This document shows positions 1 to 8,684 of a stretch of 64,000 nt of DNA, in pieces. Numbering within the stretch: the stretch's first letter is position 1; each line of letters opens with the position of its first letter. Origin of the DNA: Phenylobacterium montanum (GTDB lineage Bacteria; Pseudomonadota; Alphaproteobacteria; Caulobacterales; Caulobacteraceae). The position numbers were made by a program, and so were the translations under genes. The notes under the pieces are model-generated. The model had not been told where the DNA came from. It saw nothing but the letters and a program-made list of their open reading frames with translations, and ran no database searches. The stretch is taken from the NCBI RefSeq assembly GCF_018135625.1, contig NZ_CP073078.1, positions 186,001-250,000 on the forward strand, written 5' to 3'.

Positions 1-2
1 TC

Positions 3-1091
3 GGCGTCGTGGACGGCAAGGGCGAGCAGGTCGGCCGCGACTTCGTCAACTACTGGGCCGGGGCGCGGCTGGCGATCCAGGGGCGGGCCGGTCAGGCCTA
101 CGACCTCCACCGGTTCCTGGCCTATGAGCGCAGCCTGACCGCGCCGAACGCAGAGGCCAAATGGTACGGCTATCCGCCGGTGGCCATGGTGCTGGCCGCG
201 CCTTTCGCATTTCTGCCGTTCCTGCCGGCGCTCCTCGCCTGGACGCTGAGCGGCTGGGCGGTGCTGGCGCGGATGCAGGCCCCTAGGATGGGCTGGCTCC
301 TGGCCGGCTGCGCCCTGATCGCTACGCCGGCCTTCTATATCGACGCCCTGTCCGGGCAGAACGGGGCCTTCAGCGCGGCCCTGCTGGTCGGGGGGCTGAT
401 GCTGCTGGACGAGCGGCCGCTCCTCGCCGGCGCCCTGTTCGGATTGCTCTGCTACAAGCCGCACCTGGGGATCATGATCCCGGTGGCCCTTGTCGCTGCG
501 GGGCGCTGGCGGGCGATCTTCGGCGGGGCCCTGGCGGGCGTTGCGCTGGTCGCGGTCAGCGTGGCGATGGTGGGCGTGCAGCCGTGGACGGCCTTCCTGC
601 ACAATGCGCCCTTCCATCGCCAGATCCTGGAAACCCAGATCGGTAACTGGCCGCGGATGCCTTCAGTCTATGTGGCCCTGCGCTTCCTCGGCGCAGCGAG
701 CCCGCTGGCCTACGCCGCCCAGGCCGCCTCGGCCCTGGCGGCGGCGGCGGCGGTGTTCGTCGCCTGGCGCGGGCGGGCCTCGGCGCCGCTGAAGGGGGCG
801 GTGCTGCTGGTCGCCACCTTCCTGACCACGCCCTATGCCTGGGACTACGACATGGTCGCCCTGCTGTTCGCCGCCGTCTGGGTCTGGCGCGAGGCGGAGG
901 CGGGGGGCTGGCGGCCGTGGGAGAGGATCGGCCTGGCCGTAATGCTGGCCTCGCCGTGGGTGCTGCCCGCCACGGCGCGGCGCCTGCATCTGCAGCTGGG
1001 GCCGGTGATCCTGTGGTGGGTGCTGGCGCTGCTGCTGGCCCGCATAGCGGCCAAGCCGGCGGTTTCCGGATCATTAGGCGATGCGCCCTAG
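3..1091 (+). CDS. GT87-type (DUF2029) membrane glycosyltransferase, 5' end outside window
   Basis: The reading frame is open to the window edge, so the start and probably the first membrane segment are missing. The visible 362 codons are strongly hydrophobic, with about eight to nine membrane segments. The first visible part reads RDFVNYWAGARLA, the D-F-x-x-Y/x-W-A-G loop typical of polyprenol-phosphate-dependent GT87 mannosyltransferases and relatives, where an acidic residue in the first periplasmic loop is catalytic. It is followed 33 bases later by a GT2 gene, a methyltransferase and a GT4 gene, so a role in a surface glycan or lipid-linked sugar is likely. The acceptor and sugar cannot be read from sequence. 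Confidence 0.75.
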   Translation, partial: GVVDGKGEQVGRDFVNYWAGARLAIQGRAGQAYDLHRFLAYERSLTAPNAEAKWYGYPPVAMVLAAPFAFLPFLPALLAWTLSGWAVLARMQAPRMGWLLAGCALIATPAFYIDALSGQNGAFSAALLVGGLMLLDERPLLAGALFGLLCYKPHLGIMIPVALVAAGRWRAIFGGALAGVALVAVSVAMVGVQPWTAFLHNAPFHRQILETQIGNWPRMPSVYVALRFLGAASPLAYAAQAASALAAAAAVFVAWRGRASAPLKGAVLLVATFLTTPYAWDYDMVALLFAAVWVWREAEAGGWRPWERIGLAVMLASPWVLPATARRLHLQLGPVILWWVLALLLARIAAKPAVSGSLGDAP

Positions 1092-1124
1092 GCTAGGGCC
1101 GAACGTCACCAGGGCCCAAGCCTC

Positions 1125-2141
1125 ATGATCACTCGCCTGCAAAGCCTGGATATCGACCGCGCGCTGGACCGGGTCGCCGCCATCGCGCCGGCGCCGGTCA
1201 GGGCCGAGGTCGCCGTGATCATCCCCTGCTATAACGAGGAAACGGCGATCGGCGGGGTGGTGTCGGCCTTCCGCGCCGCCCTGCCGGCGGCCACGGTCTA
1301 TGTCTATGACAACAATTCCGCCGACCGCACCCGCCAGGTCGCCCGCGACGCCGGGGCCCTGGTTCGCCGGGCGCCGCTGCAGGGCAAGGGCAATGTGGTG
1401 CGGCAGATGTTCTCCGACGTCGAGGCCGACATCTATGTCATGGTCGATGGCGACGGCACCTATGAGGCCGCCGCGGCCCCGCGCCTGATCGAGGCCCTGA
1501 TCGAGGAGGGCTGCGACATGGTCACCGGCGCCCGCATCAGTCAGGCGCAGGAGGCCTATCGCCCCGGCCACGTCCTGGGCAACCGCCTCTTGACCGGTCT
1601 GGTGCGCCATGCGTTCGGATGCCGTGTTCGAGACATGTTGTCAGGCTATCGTGTGTTCAGCCGGCGATTCGTGAAGAGTTTCCCCGCTGCGTCGGCGCGT
1701 TTCGAGATCGAGGCCGAATTGACCGTCCACGCCCTGCAGATGCGCCTGCCGACCCGCGAGGTCGACACCGCCTATGGCGCGCGGCCGGACGGCTCGACCA
1801 GCAAGCTCAGCACCATCCGCGACGGCCTGCGCATCCTGCGCATGATCGGGCTTCTGCTGCGCGAGGAGCGGCCGCTGCAGTTCTTCGGCGCCTGCAGCGC
1901 GGTGAGCTTCCTCCTGGCCGGGGCCATGGGCCTGCCGGTGATCGCCGAGTTCTGGCGCACGGGCCTGGTGCTGCGCTTTCCGACCCTGATCGTGGCCGTG
2001 GGCCTGGGGGTGACGGGCCTTTTAAGCCTGGCCTGCGGCCTGATCCTCGACACCGTGGCCCGCGCGCGGCTGGAGCAGCGCCGCTTCGCCTATCTGTCGG
2101 CGCCGGGCGCGATCCATCTCAGGCCCGTCGCCCCGCCATGA
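1125..2141 (+). CDS. Family 2 glycosyltransferase (dolichol-phosphate mannose synthase-like)
   Basis: The 338-residue protein has a GT-A catalytic domain: VIIPCYNEE near residue 32, DNNSADRT near 66 and the metal/nucleotide-binding VDGDGTY near 105. Two hydrophobic segments lie in the last 100 residues, around 240-310, so the enzyme is probably anchored in the inner membrane with a cytoplasmic active site. The family transfers a sugar from a nucleotide donor to polyprenyl phosphate; the product would be a donor for GT87/GT39-type enzymes such as the gene just upstream, which is an inference from position. Its stop overlaps the next start in an ATGA. Confidence 0.85.
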   Translation: MITRLQSLDIDRALDRVAAIAPAPVRAEVAVIIPCYNEETAIGGVVSAFRAALPAATVYVYDNNSADRTRQVARDAGALVRRAPLQGKGNVVRQMFSDVEADIYVMVDGDGTYEAAAAPRLIEALIEEGCDMVTGARISQAQEAYRPGHVLGNRLLTGLVRHAFGCRVRDMLSGYRVFSRRFVKSFPAASARFEIEAELTVHALQMRLPTREVDTAYGARPDGSTSKLSTIRDGLRILRMIGLLLREERPLQFFGACSAVSFLLAGAMGLPVIAEFWRTGLVLRFPTLIVAVGLGVTGLLSLACGLILDTVARARLEQRRFAYLSAPGAIHLRPVAPP

Positions 2142-2824
2142 CCGGCGCCGGCCCCGTCGTCGATGCGCGCTACTATGAGGCGGCCTCGCCTCATTCCCCC
2201 GGCGAGCGCCTGCTGATCTGGGCCCGTGACCGCATCTATCGCGACTTCCTGCGTATGGTGGGCCCGAAGCCGACCGACCGCATCCTGGATGTCGGCGTCT
2301 CGGACGTGGTCACCGACGGCGCCAACCTTCTGGAACGGCTTTATCCGCACCCTGAGAACATCACCGCGCTGGGGCTGGGGGAGGGCGGTGATTTTCGCGA
2401 GGCCTATCCCAAGGTCGCCTATCGCCGGATCACGGCCGGCGAGCCCCTGCCGTTCGCGGACCGCGCCTTCGACATCGCCGTCTCCAACGCCGTGATCGAG
2501 CATGTCGGCAGCCGCGAGGCCCAGAAAGCCTTCGTCGCCGAACTGGCCCGGGTGGCCAAGGTGGTGTTCCTGACCGCGCCGAACCGCTGGTTCCCCGTGG
2601 AGCACCATACGGGCCTGCCGCTCGCCCACTATCATCCAGCGACCTTCGCCGCGGGGTGCCGCCTGACCGGCAAGGAAAGCTGGCTGGACCCGGCGGAACT
2701 GATCCTGACCGGAACGAGCGATCTGGCGGCTGCGGCGCCCGCGGGCGGCCGCCCGAAGATCGGGCATACGGGCCTTCCGCTCGGGCCGTTCAGCTCCAAT
2801 CTCTACATGGTGATTGGCGCCTGA
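2138..2824 (+). CDS. Class I SAM-dependent methyltransferase
   Basis: The protein has 228 residues. The start ATG at 2138 overlaps the upstream stop as ATGA; longer in-frame versions only read through the GT2 gene. RILDVGVSDVVTDG (about residues 46-60) is the SAM-binding motif I region, and PFADRAFDIAVSNAVIEHVG (about 102-122) is the motif II/III region of Methyltransf_11-like proteins. The motif I glycine pattern is degenerate (VGVSDV rather than GxGxG), so activity should not be assumed. It probably modifies a glycan or lipid made by the neighbours; the substrate is unknown. Confidence 0.78.
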   Translation: MTGAGPVVDARYYEAASPHSPGERLLIWARDRIYRDFLRMVGPKPTDRILDVGVSDVVTDGANLLERLYPHPENITALGLGEGGDFREAYPKVAYRRITAGEPLPFADRAFDIAVSNAVIEHVGSREAQKAFVAELARVAKVVFLTAPNRWFPVEHHTGLPLAHYHPATFAAGCRLTGKESWLDPAELILTGTSDLAAAAPAGGRPKIGHTGLPLGPFSSNLYMVIGA

Positions 2825-2926
2825 CAGGCGGCCCCGGCGCTTGATCTGACGCAACCCGTGGGGCCTGCGGAGCGTATTCACTCGCAGGAACTGTCGCGTT
2901 AGTTTCACGCTCAGGCCGTAAGGGGC

Positions 2927-4159
2927 ATGATCGTGCTCTCCGAAGACGGACGGAAAATCGGCAGTCTGTACGACGTGGGGTCCCCGCGGGAACGCCGCGC
3001 CGGCGCCGTCACCCGGCTGGTGGACACCACCATGCTCTATGCGCCCCGCAGCGGCGGGGTGAAGCGCTATCTCTCCGCCAAGAAGGCCTGGATGGCTGTC
3101 AACCGGCCCCAGGTGCGCCATAGCCTGGTCGTGCCTGGCTCGGCGGACGGCTACGACGGCGCCGGAGAGTGGTCGATCTATGCCGCGCCGCTGCCGTTCG
3201 GCGATGGGTATCGCTGGCCGGCCAGCAAGACCGCCTGGATGAGCCGGCTGATCCGCCAGCGACCGTCGCTGATCGAGGCAGGCGATCCCTATACGCCGGG
3301 CCTGGCGGCCCTGAGGGCCGGCGAACGGCTCGGCGTGCCGGTGATCGGCTTCTGCCACACCGATCTCGCCGCCCTGGCGGCCCTGCATTTCGGCGAATGG
3401 GCGGAAAAGCCCGTGCGCCGGCGCTGGGCCAAGATCTACAACCAGTTCGACCGGGTCGTGGCGCCGAGCCGCTATATCGCCCAGCGCCTGGCCGAGGCCG
3501 GCGTCGAGGGCGCGATGGCCCTGCCGCTCGGCGTCGACGTGCAGCAGTTCCATCCCGGCCGCGCCGACCGCGAAGCCTTGCGTCGGCGGCTGGGCGTAGG
3601 CGCCGACCGGCGGTTGCTGGTCTTCGCCGGGCGCCCGGCGCGGGAGAAGAAGATCGAGGTGCTGGTCGAGGCGGTCCGGCGGCTGGGCGACCCCTACACC
3701 CTGGTCCTCGTCGGGGCGGGGGTGGGAGAAGCGGCTCCCCCGAGCAACGTCGTCTGCCTGCCCTACGAGGGCGACGCCGGGGCCCTTGCGCGGCTGCTGG
3801 CCAGCTGCGACGCCTTCGTGCATGCGAACGACGCCGAGCCGTTCGGCCTGATCACGCTGGAGGCCATGGCCTGCGGGCTGCCGGTGGTGGCGCCGGGGAC
3901 GGGCGGCCTTGCCGAGACGGTGGACCAAGCCGTGGGCCAGACGGCGGCGCGCTCGGCGCCTGAGTCCTTCGCCGAGGCGATCGAGGCCCTGTTCGCCCGC
4001 GACGTCCTCTCTCTCGGCCGCGCCGCGCGGACACGGGCGGTCTCGCGCCACAGCTGGGATTTCGTATTCGAGCGGCTGATGGGGATCTATGCGGAAGTCA
4101 GCGGCGACGGGGCGTTCGTCCAGTCCGCCGGTCGCTGGCTGCAATCGGCCGCGCAATAA
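2927..4159 (+). CDS. Family 4 glycosyltransferase
   Basis: This 410-residue GT-B fold enzyme has the N-terminal SGGVKRYL loop typical of GT4 and a C-terminal donor domain. The donor domain shows VFAGRPAREKKIEVLVEAV (about residues 235-253) and the E-x7-E region AEPFGLITLEAMACGLPVV (about 304-322), which binds the nucleotide sugar. The protein resembles GDP-mannose or UDP-sugar dependent retaining transferases. A 102-base gap separates it from the methyltransferase, so it may have its own promoter, although I see no clear one. It is cytoplasmic or membrane-associated; the sugar is not predictable. Confidence 0.85.
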   Translation: MIVLSEDGRKIGSLYDVGSPRERRAGAVTRLVDTTMLYAPRSGGVKRYLSAKKAWMAVNRPQVRHSLVVPGSADGYDGAGEWSIYAAPLPFGDGYRWPASKTAWMSRLIRQRPSLIEAGDPYTPGLAALRAGERLGVPVIGFCHTDLAALAALHFGEWAEKPVRRRWAKIYNQFDRVVAPSRYIAQRLAEAGVEGAMALPLGVDVQQFHPGRADREALRRRLGVGADRRLLVFAGRPAREKKIEVLVEAVRRLGDPYTLVLVGAGVGEAAPPSNVVCLPYEGDAGALARLLASCDAFVHANDAEPFGLITLEAMACGLPVVAPGTGGLAETVDQAVGQTAARSAPESFAEAIEALFARDVLSLGRAARTRAVSRHSWDFVFERLMGIYAEVSGDGAFVQSAGRWLQSAAQ

Positions 4160-4204
4160 GGCGGGCGATCCGCCGCACCAAACAGCCCAAATTTCGAGAG
4201 AAAA

Positions 4205-4281
<77 letters not shown>

Positions 4282-4321
4282 ACTGGGCGTTCCCGGTAGG
4301 GCCGCTGAAGCAAGGCGCGTG

Positions 4322-4350
4322 ACATAGGGCGGGCCGGGGTTGGCTGTCAA
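4322..4350 (-). promoter_or_regulatory. Promoter for tRNA-Asp
   Basis: On the minus strand a perfect TTGACA (4345-4350) is followed after 17 bases by CTATGT (4322-4327). The extended CCTATGTC is close to the Caulobacter -10 consensus GCTANAWC. The -10 lies 40 bases before the mature tRNA 5' end, consistent with a short processed leader. Confidence 0.75.
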
Positions 4351-4393
4351 CAGGCAGCTTGTCGCGATCGCAAATTCTTCCGTGAAGGTGTGT

Positions 4394-4422
4394 TTGAACC
4401 CCCGGCGGGCTTGGGCTACAAC
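4394..4422 (+). promoter_or_regulatory. Promoter for the nuo operon
   Basis: TTGAAC (4394-4399) and TACAAC (4417-4422) are 17 bases apart. The extended -10 GCTACAAC fits the Caulobacter housekeeping consensus GCTANAWC exactly, and its spacing from the -35 is in the usual range. It lies 40 bases before the nuoA ATG, which would give a short leader. Confidence 0.7.
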
Positions 4423-4462
4423 GCCCGCGACTCTCGCCGGCCGCTCTCCTCGAAAGGGCCCC

Positions 4463-4840
4463 ATGAACGCCTTCCTGCTGCAATACCTGCCGATCGTGGT
4501 GTTCTTCGGCCTCGCCACCATCATCGGCCTGGCCTTCGCGATTCTCCCGGTGCTGATCGCGCCCAAGTCGCCGGACCCGGAGAAGAACTCCGCATACGAA
4601 TGCGGCTTCAACGCCTTCGACGACGCCCGGATGAAGTTCGACGTGCGCTTCTACCTGGTCTCGATCCTGTTCATCATCTTCGACCTGGAAGTGGCCTTCC
4701 TGTTCCCCTGGGCCGTGGCGCTGATGAAGCTGCCGCATCACGTCCAGGTGTTTTCGTTCTGGTCGATGATGTGTTTCCTCGGCGTGCTGACCGTCGGCTT
4801 TATCTATGAGTGGAAGAAGGGCGCCCTGGAATGGGAGTGA
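4463..4840 (+). CDS. nuoA: NADH-quinone oxidoreductase subunit A
   Basis: NuoA is a 125-residue inner-membrane subunit of complex I with three transmembrane helices. The loop after helix 1 contains YECGF and is followed by [20 protein letters not shown], the family hallmark with acidic residues inside helix 2. It contributes to the quinone cavity at the junction of the membrane and peripheral arms. The ATG at 4463 matches normal family length; a longer in-frame version would start in the promoter region. It is the first gene of the operon and overlaps nuoB by 10 bases. Confidence 0.97.
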   Translation: MNAFLLQYLPIVVFFGLATIIGLAFAILPVLIAPKSPDPEKNSAYECGFNAFDDARMKFDVRFYLVSILFIIFDLEVAFLFPWAVALMKLPHHVQVFSFWSMMCFLGVLTVGFIYEWKKGALEWE

Positions 4841-5391
4841 TCGTTCCCGCCGGCTCGGCCGGCCGCAGCTCCGTCGAGGGCTATGACCCCAGGCTGCACG
4901 ACCCCTATTTCGACGGGGTGTCGAACCAGCTGGCCGACAAGGGCTTCGTCACCGCCGCGACGGATGACCTGATCAACTGGGCCCGGACGGGCTCGCTGAT
5001 GTGGATGACCTTCGGCCTCGCCTGCTGCGCGGTCGAGATGATGCAGGCGTCCATGCCGCGCTACGACCTCGAGCGCTACGGCTTCGCCCCCCGCGGCAGC
5101 CCGCGCCAGTCGGACGTGATGATCGTGGCCGGCACCCTGACCAACAAGATGGCCCCGGCCCTGCGCAAGGTCTACGACCAGATGCCCGAGCCGCGCTACG
5201 TGATCTCGATGGGCAGCTGCGCCAACGGCGGCGGCTACTACTATTACAGCTATTCGGTGGTGCGGGGCTGTGACCGGGTGGTGCCGGTCGACATCTATAT
5301 CCCGGGCTGCCCGCCCACCGCCGAGGCCCTGGTCTATGGCGTGCTGCAGCTGCAGAAGAAGATCCGCCGGACGGGGACCATCGAGCGATGA
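4831..5391 (+). CDS. nuoB: NADH-quinone oxidoreductase subunit B
   Basis: NuoB (186 residues) carries cluster N2, the last iron-sulphur centre before quinone. The ligands are visible as the tandem cysteines in [11 protein letters not shown], then [10 protein letters not shown] and [10 protein letters not shown]. The ATG at 4831 overlaps the nuoA stop; an upstream in-frame GTG at 4810 would add seven residues and is less likely. The stop overlaps nuoC by four bases, indicating translational coupling. Confidence 0.97.
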   Translation: MGVIVPAGSAGRSSVEGYDPRLHDPYFDGVSNQLADKGFVTAATDDLINWARTGSLMWMTFGLACCAVEMMQASMPRYDLERYGFAPRGSPRQSDVMIVAGTLTNKMAPALRKVYDQMPEPRYVISMGSCANGGGYYYYSYSVVRGCDRVVPVDIYIPGCPPTAEALVYGVLQLQKKIRRTGTIER

Positions 5392-6008
5392 TCTATGCTG
5401 TTTCCGACGAGGATCTGACCGCGCTGGGCGAGCGCGCCGTGGCCGACAGCGCCGGCGCCATCGGCCGTTTCGAGGTCGCCTATGGCGAGCTGAACCTCTA
5501 CGCCCATGCGAACCGGATCGTCGAAGCCCTGACCCTGCTGCGCGATTCCCCGGCCTTTCGCTTCAACCAGCTGATCGACCTCTGCGGCGTCGACTATCCG
5601 GAGCGGGCCAAGCGGTTCGACGTGGTCTATCACCTGCTATCCCTCTCGAAGAACCGCCGCGTGCGGGTCAAGATCGAGACCGACGAGGACACGCCCGTCG
5701 CGACCATCATCGGCGTCTATCCCTGCGCCGAGTGGTTCGAGCGCGAGGCCTTCGACATGTACGGCGTCAGCTTCTCGAACCACCCGGACCTGCGCCGGCT
5801 GCTGACCGACTACGGTTTCCAGGGCTATCCCCTGCGCAAGGACTTCCCGATGACCGGCTATGTCGAGGTCCGCTACGACGACGAACAGAAGCGGGTGGTC
5901 TATGAGCCGGTGAAGATCGCCGAATTCAGGGCCTTCGACTTCCTCTCGCCCTGGGAAGGGGCGCAGGGGACCTACGTCCTGCCCGGCGATGAAAAGAAGG
6001 GCGCGTAA
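5388..6008 (+). CDS. nuoC: NADH-quinone oxidoreductase subunit C
   Basis: This 206-residue protein is the 30-kDa subunit of the complex I connecting fragment. It contains the family signature [10 protein letters not shown] around residues 117-126, followed by [19 protein letters not shown], the conserved C-terminal segment. It packs against NuoB and NuoD and binds no cofactor. NuoC and NuoD are separate genes here, as usual in alphaproteobacteria, not the NuoCD fusion of enteric bacteria. The next gene begins six bases downstream. Confidence 0.96.
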   Translation: MIYAVSDEDLTALGERAVADSAGAIGRFEVAYGELNLYAHANRIVEALTLLRDSPAFRFNQLIDLCGVDYPERAKRFDVVYHLLSLSKNRRVRVKIETDEDTPVATIIGVYPCAEWFEREAFDMYGVSFSNHPDLRRLLTDYGFQGYPLRKDFPMTGYVEVRYDDEQKRVVYEPVKIAEFRAFDFLSPWEGAQGTYVLPGDEKKGA

Positions 6009-6013
6009 GGCTG

Positions 6014-7255
6014 ATGGCTGACGATCTTCATACGCTCCCCGGGCATCCGATGCCCGAGCTTTCCGACTCGGCGCGCACCGAGGGGGAGCACAAGTTCTCG
6101 ATCAACTTCGGCCCGCAGCACCCGGCGGCCCATGGCGTTCTGCGCCTGGTGCTGGAGCTGGACGGCGAGATCGTCGAGCGCGTCGACCCGCACATCGGCC
6201 TGCTTCACCGCGGCACCGAGAAGCTGATGGAGGCGCGCACCTACCTCCAGAACATCCCCTATTTCGACCGCCTGGACTACGTGGCGCCGATGAACCAGGA
6301 GCACGCCTTCTGCCTGGCCATCGAAAAGCTGATGAAGGTCGAGGTTCCGGTCCGCGGCCAGTTGATCCGGGTGCTGTATTCGGAAATCGGCCGCATCCTG
6401 AACCACCTGCTCAACGTCACCACCCAGGCCATGGACGTCGGCGCGCTGACCCCGCCGCTGTGGGGCTTCGAAGAGCGCGAAAAGCTGATGGTGTTCTATG
6501 AGCGGGCCTGCGGCGCGCGCCTGCACTCGAACTACATCCGCCCCGGCGGAGTTCACCAGGACCTGCCGGAAGCGCTGGTGAACGATATCGGCGACTGGTG
6601 CGACAGCTTCCCCAAGGTGCTGAACGACATCGAGGGCCTGGTCACGGGCAACCGCATCTTCAAGCAGCGCAACGTCGACATCGGCGTGGTGACGCAGGAA
6701 GAGGCGATCGCCTGGGGCTTCTCCGGGGTGATGGTGCGCGGCTCCGGCATCGCCTGGGACCTGCGCCGCAACCAGCCCTACGAGTGCTATGACGAGCTGG
6801 AGTTCGACATCCCGCTCGGCAAGAACGGCGATTGCTACGACCGCTACCTCTGCCGCGTCGAGGAGATGCGCCAGTCGATCCGGATCATGAAGCAGTGCGT
6901 GGCGCGGCTCAAAGGTACGCCCGGGCCGGTGATGACCCTGGATCACAAGGTCGTGCCGCCGCGCCGCGCCGAGATGAAGACCTCGATGGAGGCGCTCATC
7001 CACCACTTCAAGCTCTATACCGAGGGCTTCCACACCCCGCCGGGCGAGGTCTACGCCTGCGTCGAAGCGCCCAAGGGCGAGTTCGGCGTCTATCTGGTCA
7101 GCGACGGCACCAACAAGCCCTATCGCTGCAAGATCCGCGCGCCGGGCTTCCCCCACCTGGCGGCGATGGACTGGATGAACCGCGGCCACATGCTGGCCGA
7201 CGTTTCGGCCGTGCTGGGTTCGCTGGATATCGTGTTCGGCGAGATCGATCGGTAA
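6014..7255 (+). CDS. nuoD: NADH-quinone oxidoreductase subunit D
   Basis: NuoD (413 residues) is the 49-kDa subunit that forms most of the quinone-binding site with Nuo[16 protein letters not shown] at about residues 34-48 supplies the conserved histidine loop at the quinone headgroup, and LHRGTEKL follows shortly after. It is related to the large subunit of NiFe hydrogenases but lacks the metal-binding cysteines. A 151-base gap with an inverted-repeat element separates it from nuoE, the largest break in the first part of the operon. Confidence 0.97.
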   Translation: MADDLHTLPGHPMPELSDSARTEGEHKFSINFGPQHPAAHGVLRLVLELDGEIVERVDPHIGLLHRGTEKLMEARTYLQNIPYFDRLDYVAPMNQEHAFCLAIEKLMKVEVPVRGQLIRVLYSEIGRILNHLLNVTTQAMDVGALTPPLWGFEEREKLMVFYERACGARLHSNYIRPGGVHQDLPEALVNDIGDWCDSFPKVLNDIEGLVTGNRIFKQRNVDIGVVTQEEAIAWGFSGVMVRGSGIAWDLRRNQPYECYDELEFDIPLGKNGDCYDRYLCRVEEMRQSIRIMKQCVARLKGTPGPVMTLDHKVVPPRRAEMKTSMEALIHHFKLYTEGFHTPPGEVYACVEAPKGEFGVYLVSDGTNKPYRCKIRAPGFPHLAAMDWMNRGHMLADVSAVLGSLDIVFGEIDR

Positions 7256-7274
7256 GTCGAAGGCTTTCAAATTG

Positions 7275-7364
7275 GCGCTCATCCCCGCGAAGGCGGGGAC
7301 CCAGGTGAGGCACACCGGGCGCTGGTGGATGAATCTGGATCCCCGCCTTCGCGGGGATGAGCGC
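7275..7364. repeat. Long inverted-repeat element in the nuoD-nuoE gap
   Basis: Two 30-base arms at 7275-7304 and 7335-7364 are reverse complements with one mismatch, separated by 30 bases. Each arm also contains its own hairpin, CCCCGC-GAAG-GCGGGG in the left arm and its complement in the right. The shape is that of a REP/BIME-like dispersed element. In RNA it could form one long cruciform-like stem or two small stem-loops. It has no T-run after it, so it is not a classical terminator, and the operon continues downstream. Confidence 0.85.
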
Positions 7365-7406
7365 AAGTTTAGTTTGATCCTGCCGGGTCAGCTGTAGGAA
7401 CCGAGA

Positions 7407-8087
7407 ATGTCCGTCCGTCGCCTGTCCAAAGACCAGCCCGCTTCCTTCGCCTTCACCAAGGAGACCAAGGAAAAGGTCGACTGGTGGATCGCCAAGTATC
7501 CCGCCGGCCGCCAGCAGTCGGCGGTGATCCCGCTGCTCTGGCTGGTGCAGAAGCAGGAGGGCTGGGTTTCCGAGCCGGCCATCCGCGTGGTGGCCGAGAC
7601 CCTCTCGATGCCGGTGATCCGGGTGTTCGAGGTGGCGACCTTCTACACCATGTTCCAGCTGGAGCGGGTCGGCACGGTGGCGCACCTGCAGCTCTGCGGC
7701 ACCACCCCCTGCATGCTGCGCGGGGCCAACGACCTGAAGGCAGTCTGCGAAGCGAAGATCGGCCACAAGGACCATCGCTCAGCCGATGGCCGGTTCAGCT
7801 GGGAGGAGGTCGAGTGCGTCGGCGCCTGCTCCAACGCGCCGGTGATCGCGATCAACGACTACTATTACGAAGACCTGACGCCCGAGATCTTGGAAAAGAT
7901 CATCGACGACTTCGCCAAGGGCGAGAACCCTAAGCCCGGCTCCTATGTCGGCCGTTCCTGTTCCGAGCCTCTGGGCGGGCCGCAGACCCTGACCGATCCG
8001 TCGCTCTATGACGGCTCGCGGGCCAAGAAGATCAAGAGCCTGCCGAACGCGCCGGATAAGGGCGGGGCCAAAGCGCCGGCTCAATGA
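7407..8087 (+). CDS. nuoE: NADH-quinone oxidoreductase subunit E
   Basis: NuoE is the 24-kDa thioredoxin-like subunit that holds cluster N1a. The four [2Fe-2S] ligands lie in LCGTTPCMLRGA (C-x4-C) and CVGACSNAP (C-x3-C). At 226 residues it is longer than enteric NuoE because of a Lys/Ala/Pro-rich C-terminal tail after about residue 180, a feature common in alphaproteobacteria. It works with NuoF in NADH oxidation on the cytoplasmic arm. The stop overlaps the next small gene as ATGA. Confidence 0.96.
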   Translation: MSVRRLSKDQPASFAFTKETKEKVDWWIAKYPAGRQQSAVIPLLWLVQKQEGWVSEPAIRVVAETLSMPVIRVFEVATFYTMFQLERVGTVAHLQLCGTTPCMLRGANDLKAVCEAKIGHKDHRSADGRFSWEEVECVGACSNAPVIAINDYYYEDLTPEILEKIIDDFAKGENPKPGSYVGRSCSEPLGGPQTLTDPSLYDGSRAKKIKSLPNAPDKGGAKAPAQ

Positions 8088-8377
8088 CCGAAGCCGACCA
8101 ACTCAAGGCCTTCCGCGAGCAGTGGCGGGCGGCCGGCCAGCCCTATGCCCTGTGGGGCGGGCGGATCATCGGCATCGGCCTGGCCTTCCTGGTGGTGGTG
8201 CAGATCCTGGGCATGGTGCAGCCGACGCTTCTGATGCGGTTCGGCGTGCTCCTGATGCTGGCCTGCCTGGTCGGCATCGCGATCGGCTGGGCCATGCTGG
8301 TGGTCGCCTTCTTCCGCCGTCGCCGCTGGGTGAAGGAGAATACGCCGCGCGAGCCGCAGCCGCCGGAGGCCCTTTGA
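8084..8377 (+). CDS. Small two-helix membrane protein of unknown function
   Basis: The 97-residue product has a polar N-terminus and two hydrophobic segments (about residues 28-46 and 52-74). A basic stretch FFRRRRWVK follows, placing the charged tail in the cytoplasm by the positive-inside rule. Its ATG overlaps the nuoE stop and its own stop overlaps the next gene, so it is translated as part of the operon. I do not recognise the family. Co-translation with nuoE suggests an accessory or assembly role in complex I, or simple hitch-hiking; sequence does not decide. Confidence 0.7.
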   Translation: MTEADQLKAFREQWRAAGQPYALWGGRIIGIGLAFLVVVQILGMVQPTLLMRFGVLLMLACLVGIAIGWAMLVVAFFRRRRWVKENTPREPQPPEAL

Positions 8378-8589
8378 CCGGCCCGGCGCCCATTGATGTC
8401 GCGGTTCAGCGCCGGCGGCTGGTGGTGATGGCGGCGATCAATGTCGCCTGTCTGTTCACGGCCCTGGCCGGGGCGGTGGGTTTCATCTCCTTTCACCTAG
8501 CCTGGATGGGTGCGGTGTTCGCAGGCGCGATCCTGGCGGGCTTCGCCGCCCAGGTCTGGCTGGTGCTGGGCATGAAGCGCAGGCCCTGA
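8374..8589 (+). CDS. Small two-helix membrane protein of unknown function
   Basis: This is a 71-residue reading frame with two hydrophobic segments joined by a short loop and ending in KRRP. The proposed start is a TTG at 8374 overlapping the upstream stop (TTGA); no ATG is available before the first membrane segment, so the start is uncertain. It has the same overall design as the gene before it, two helices and a basic end, but no obvious sequence identity. I do not recognise it. Confidence 0.5.
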   Translation: MTGPAPIDVAVQRRRLVVMAAINVACLFTALAGAVGFISFHLAWMGAVFAGAILAGFAAQVWLVLGMKRRP

Positions 8590-8684
8590 CCCCGCGACCC
8601 GTCGGTCAGGGCTGATCTGCCTCAATGCGCCGCATGGCGCCCCGTGGTCCCCCGGTCCAGAGTTTTGCGGCAACAGGGCGCGCC

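Noticed and set aside
2090-4156. 688-codon minus-strand frame opposite the methyltransferase and GT4 genes
   Set aside because: Shadow of two plus-strand genes with family motifs; composition is Arg/Gly/Gln-rich without structure.
7275-7364. Inverted repeat as a transcription terminator within nuo
   Set aside because: There is no T-run after either arm, and the genes on both sides must be made together for complex I.
7275-7364. CRISPR-like repeats
   Set aside because: Only two arms in opposite orientation, no spacer series and no cas gene in the window.
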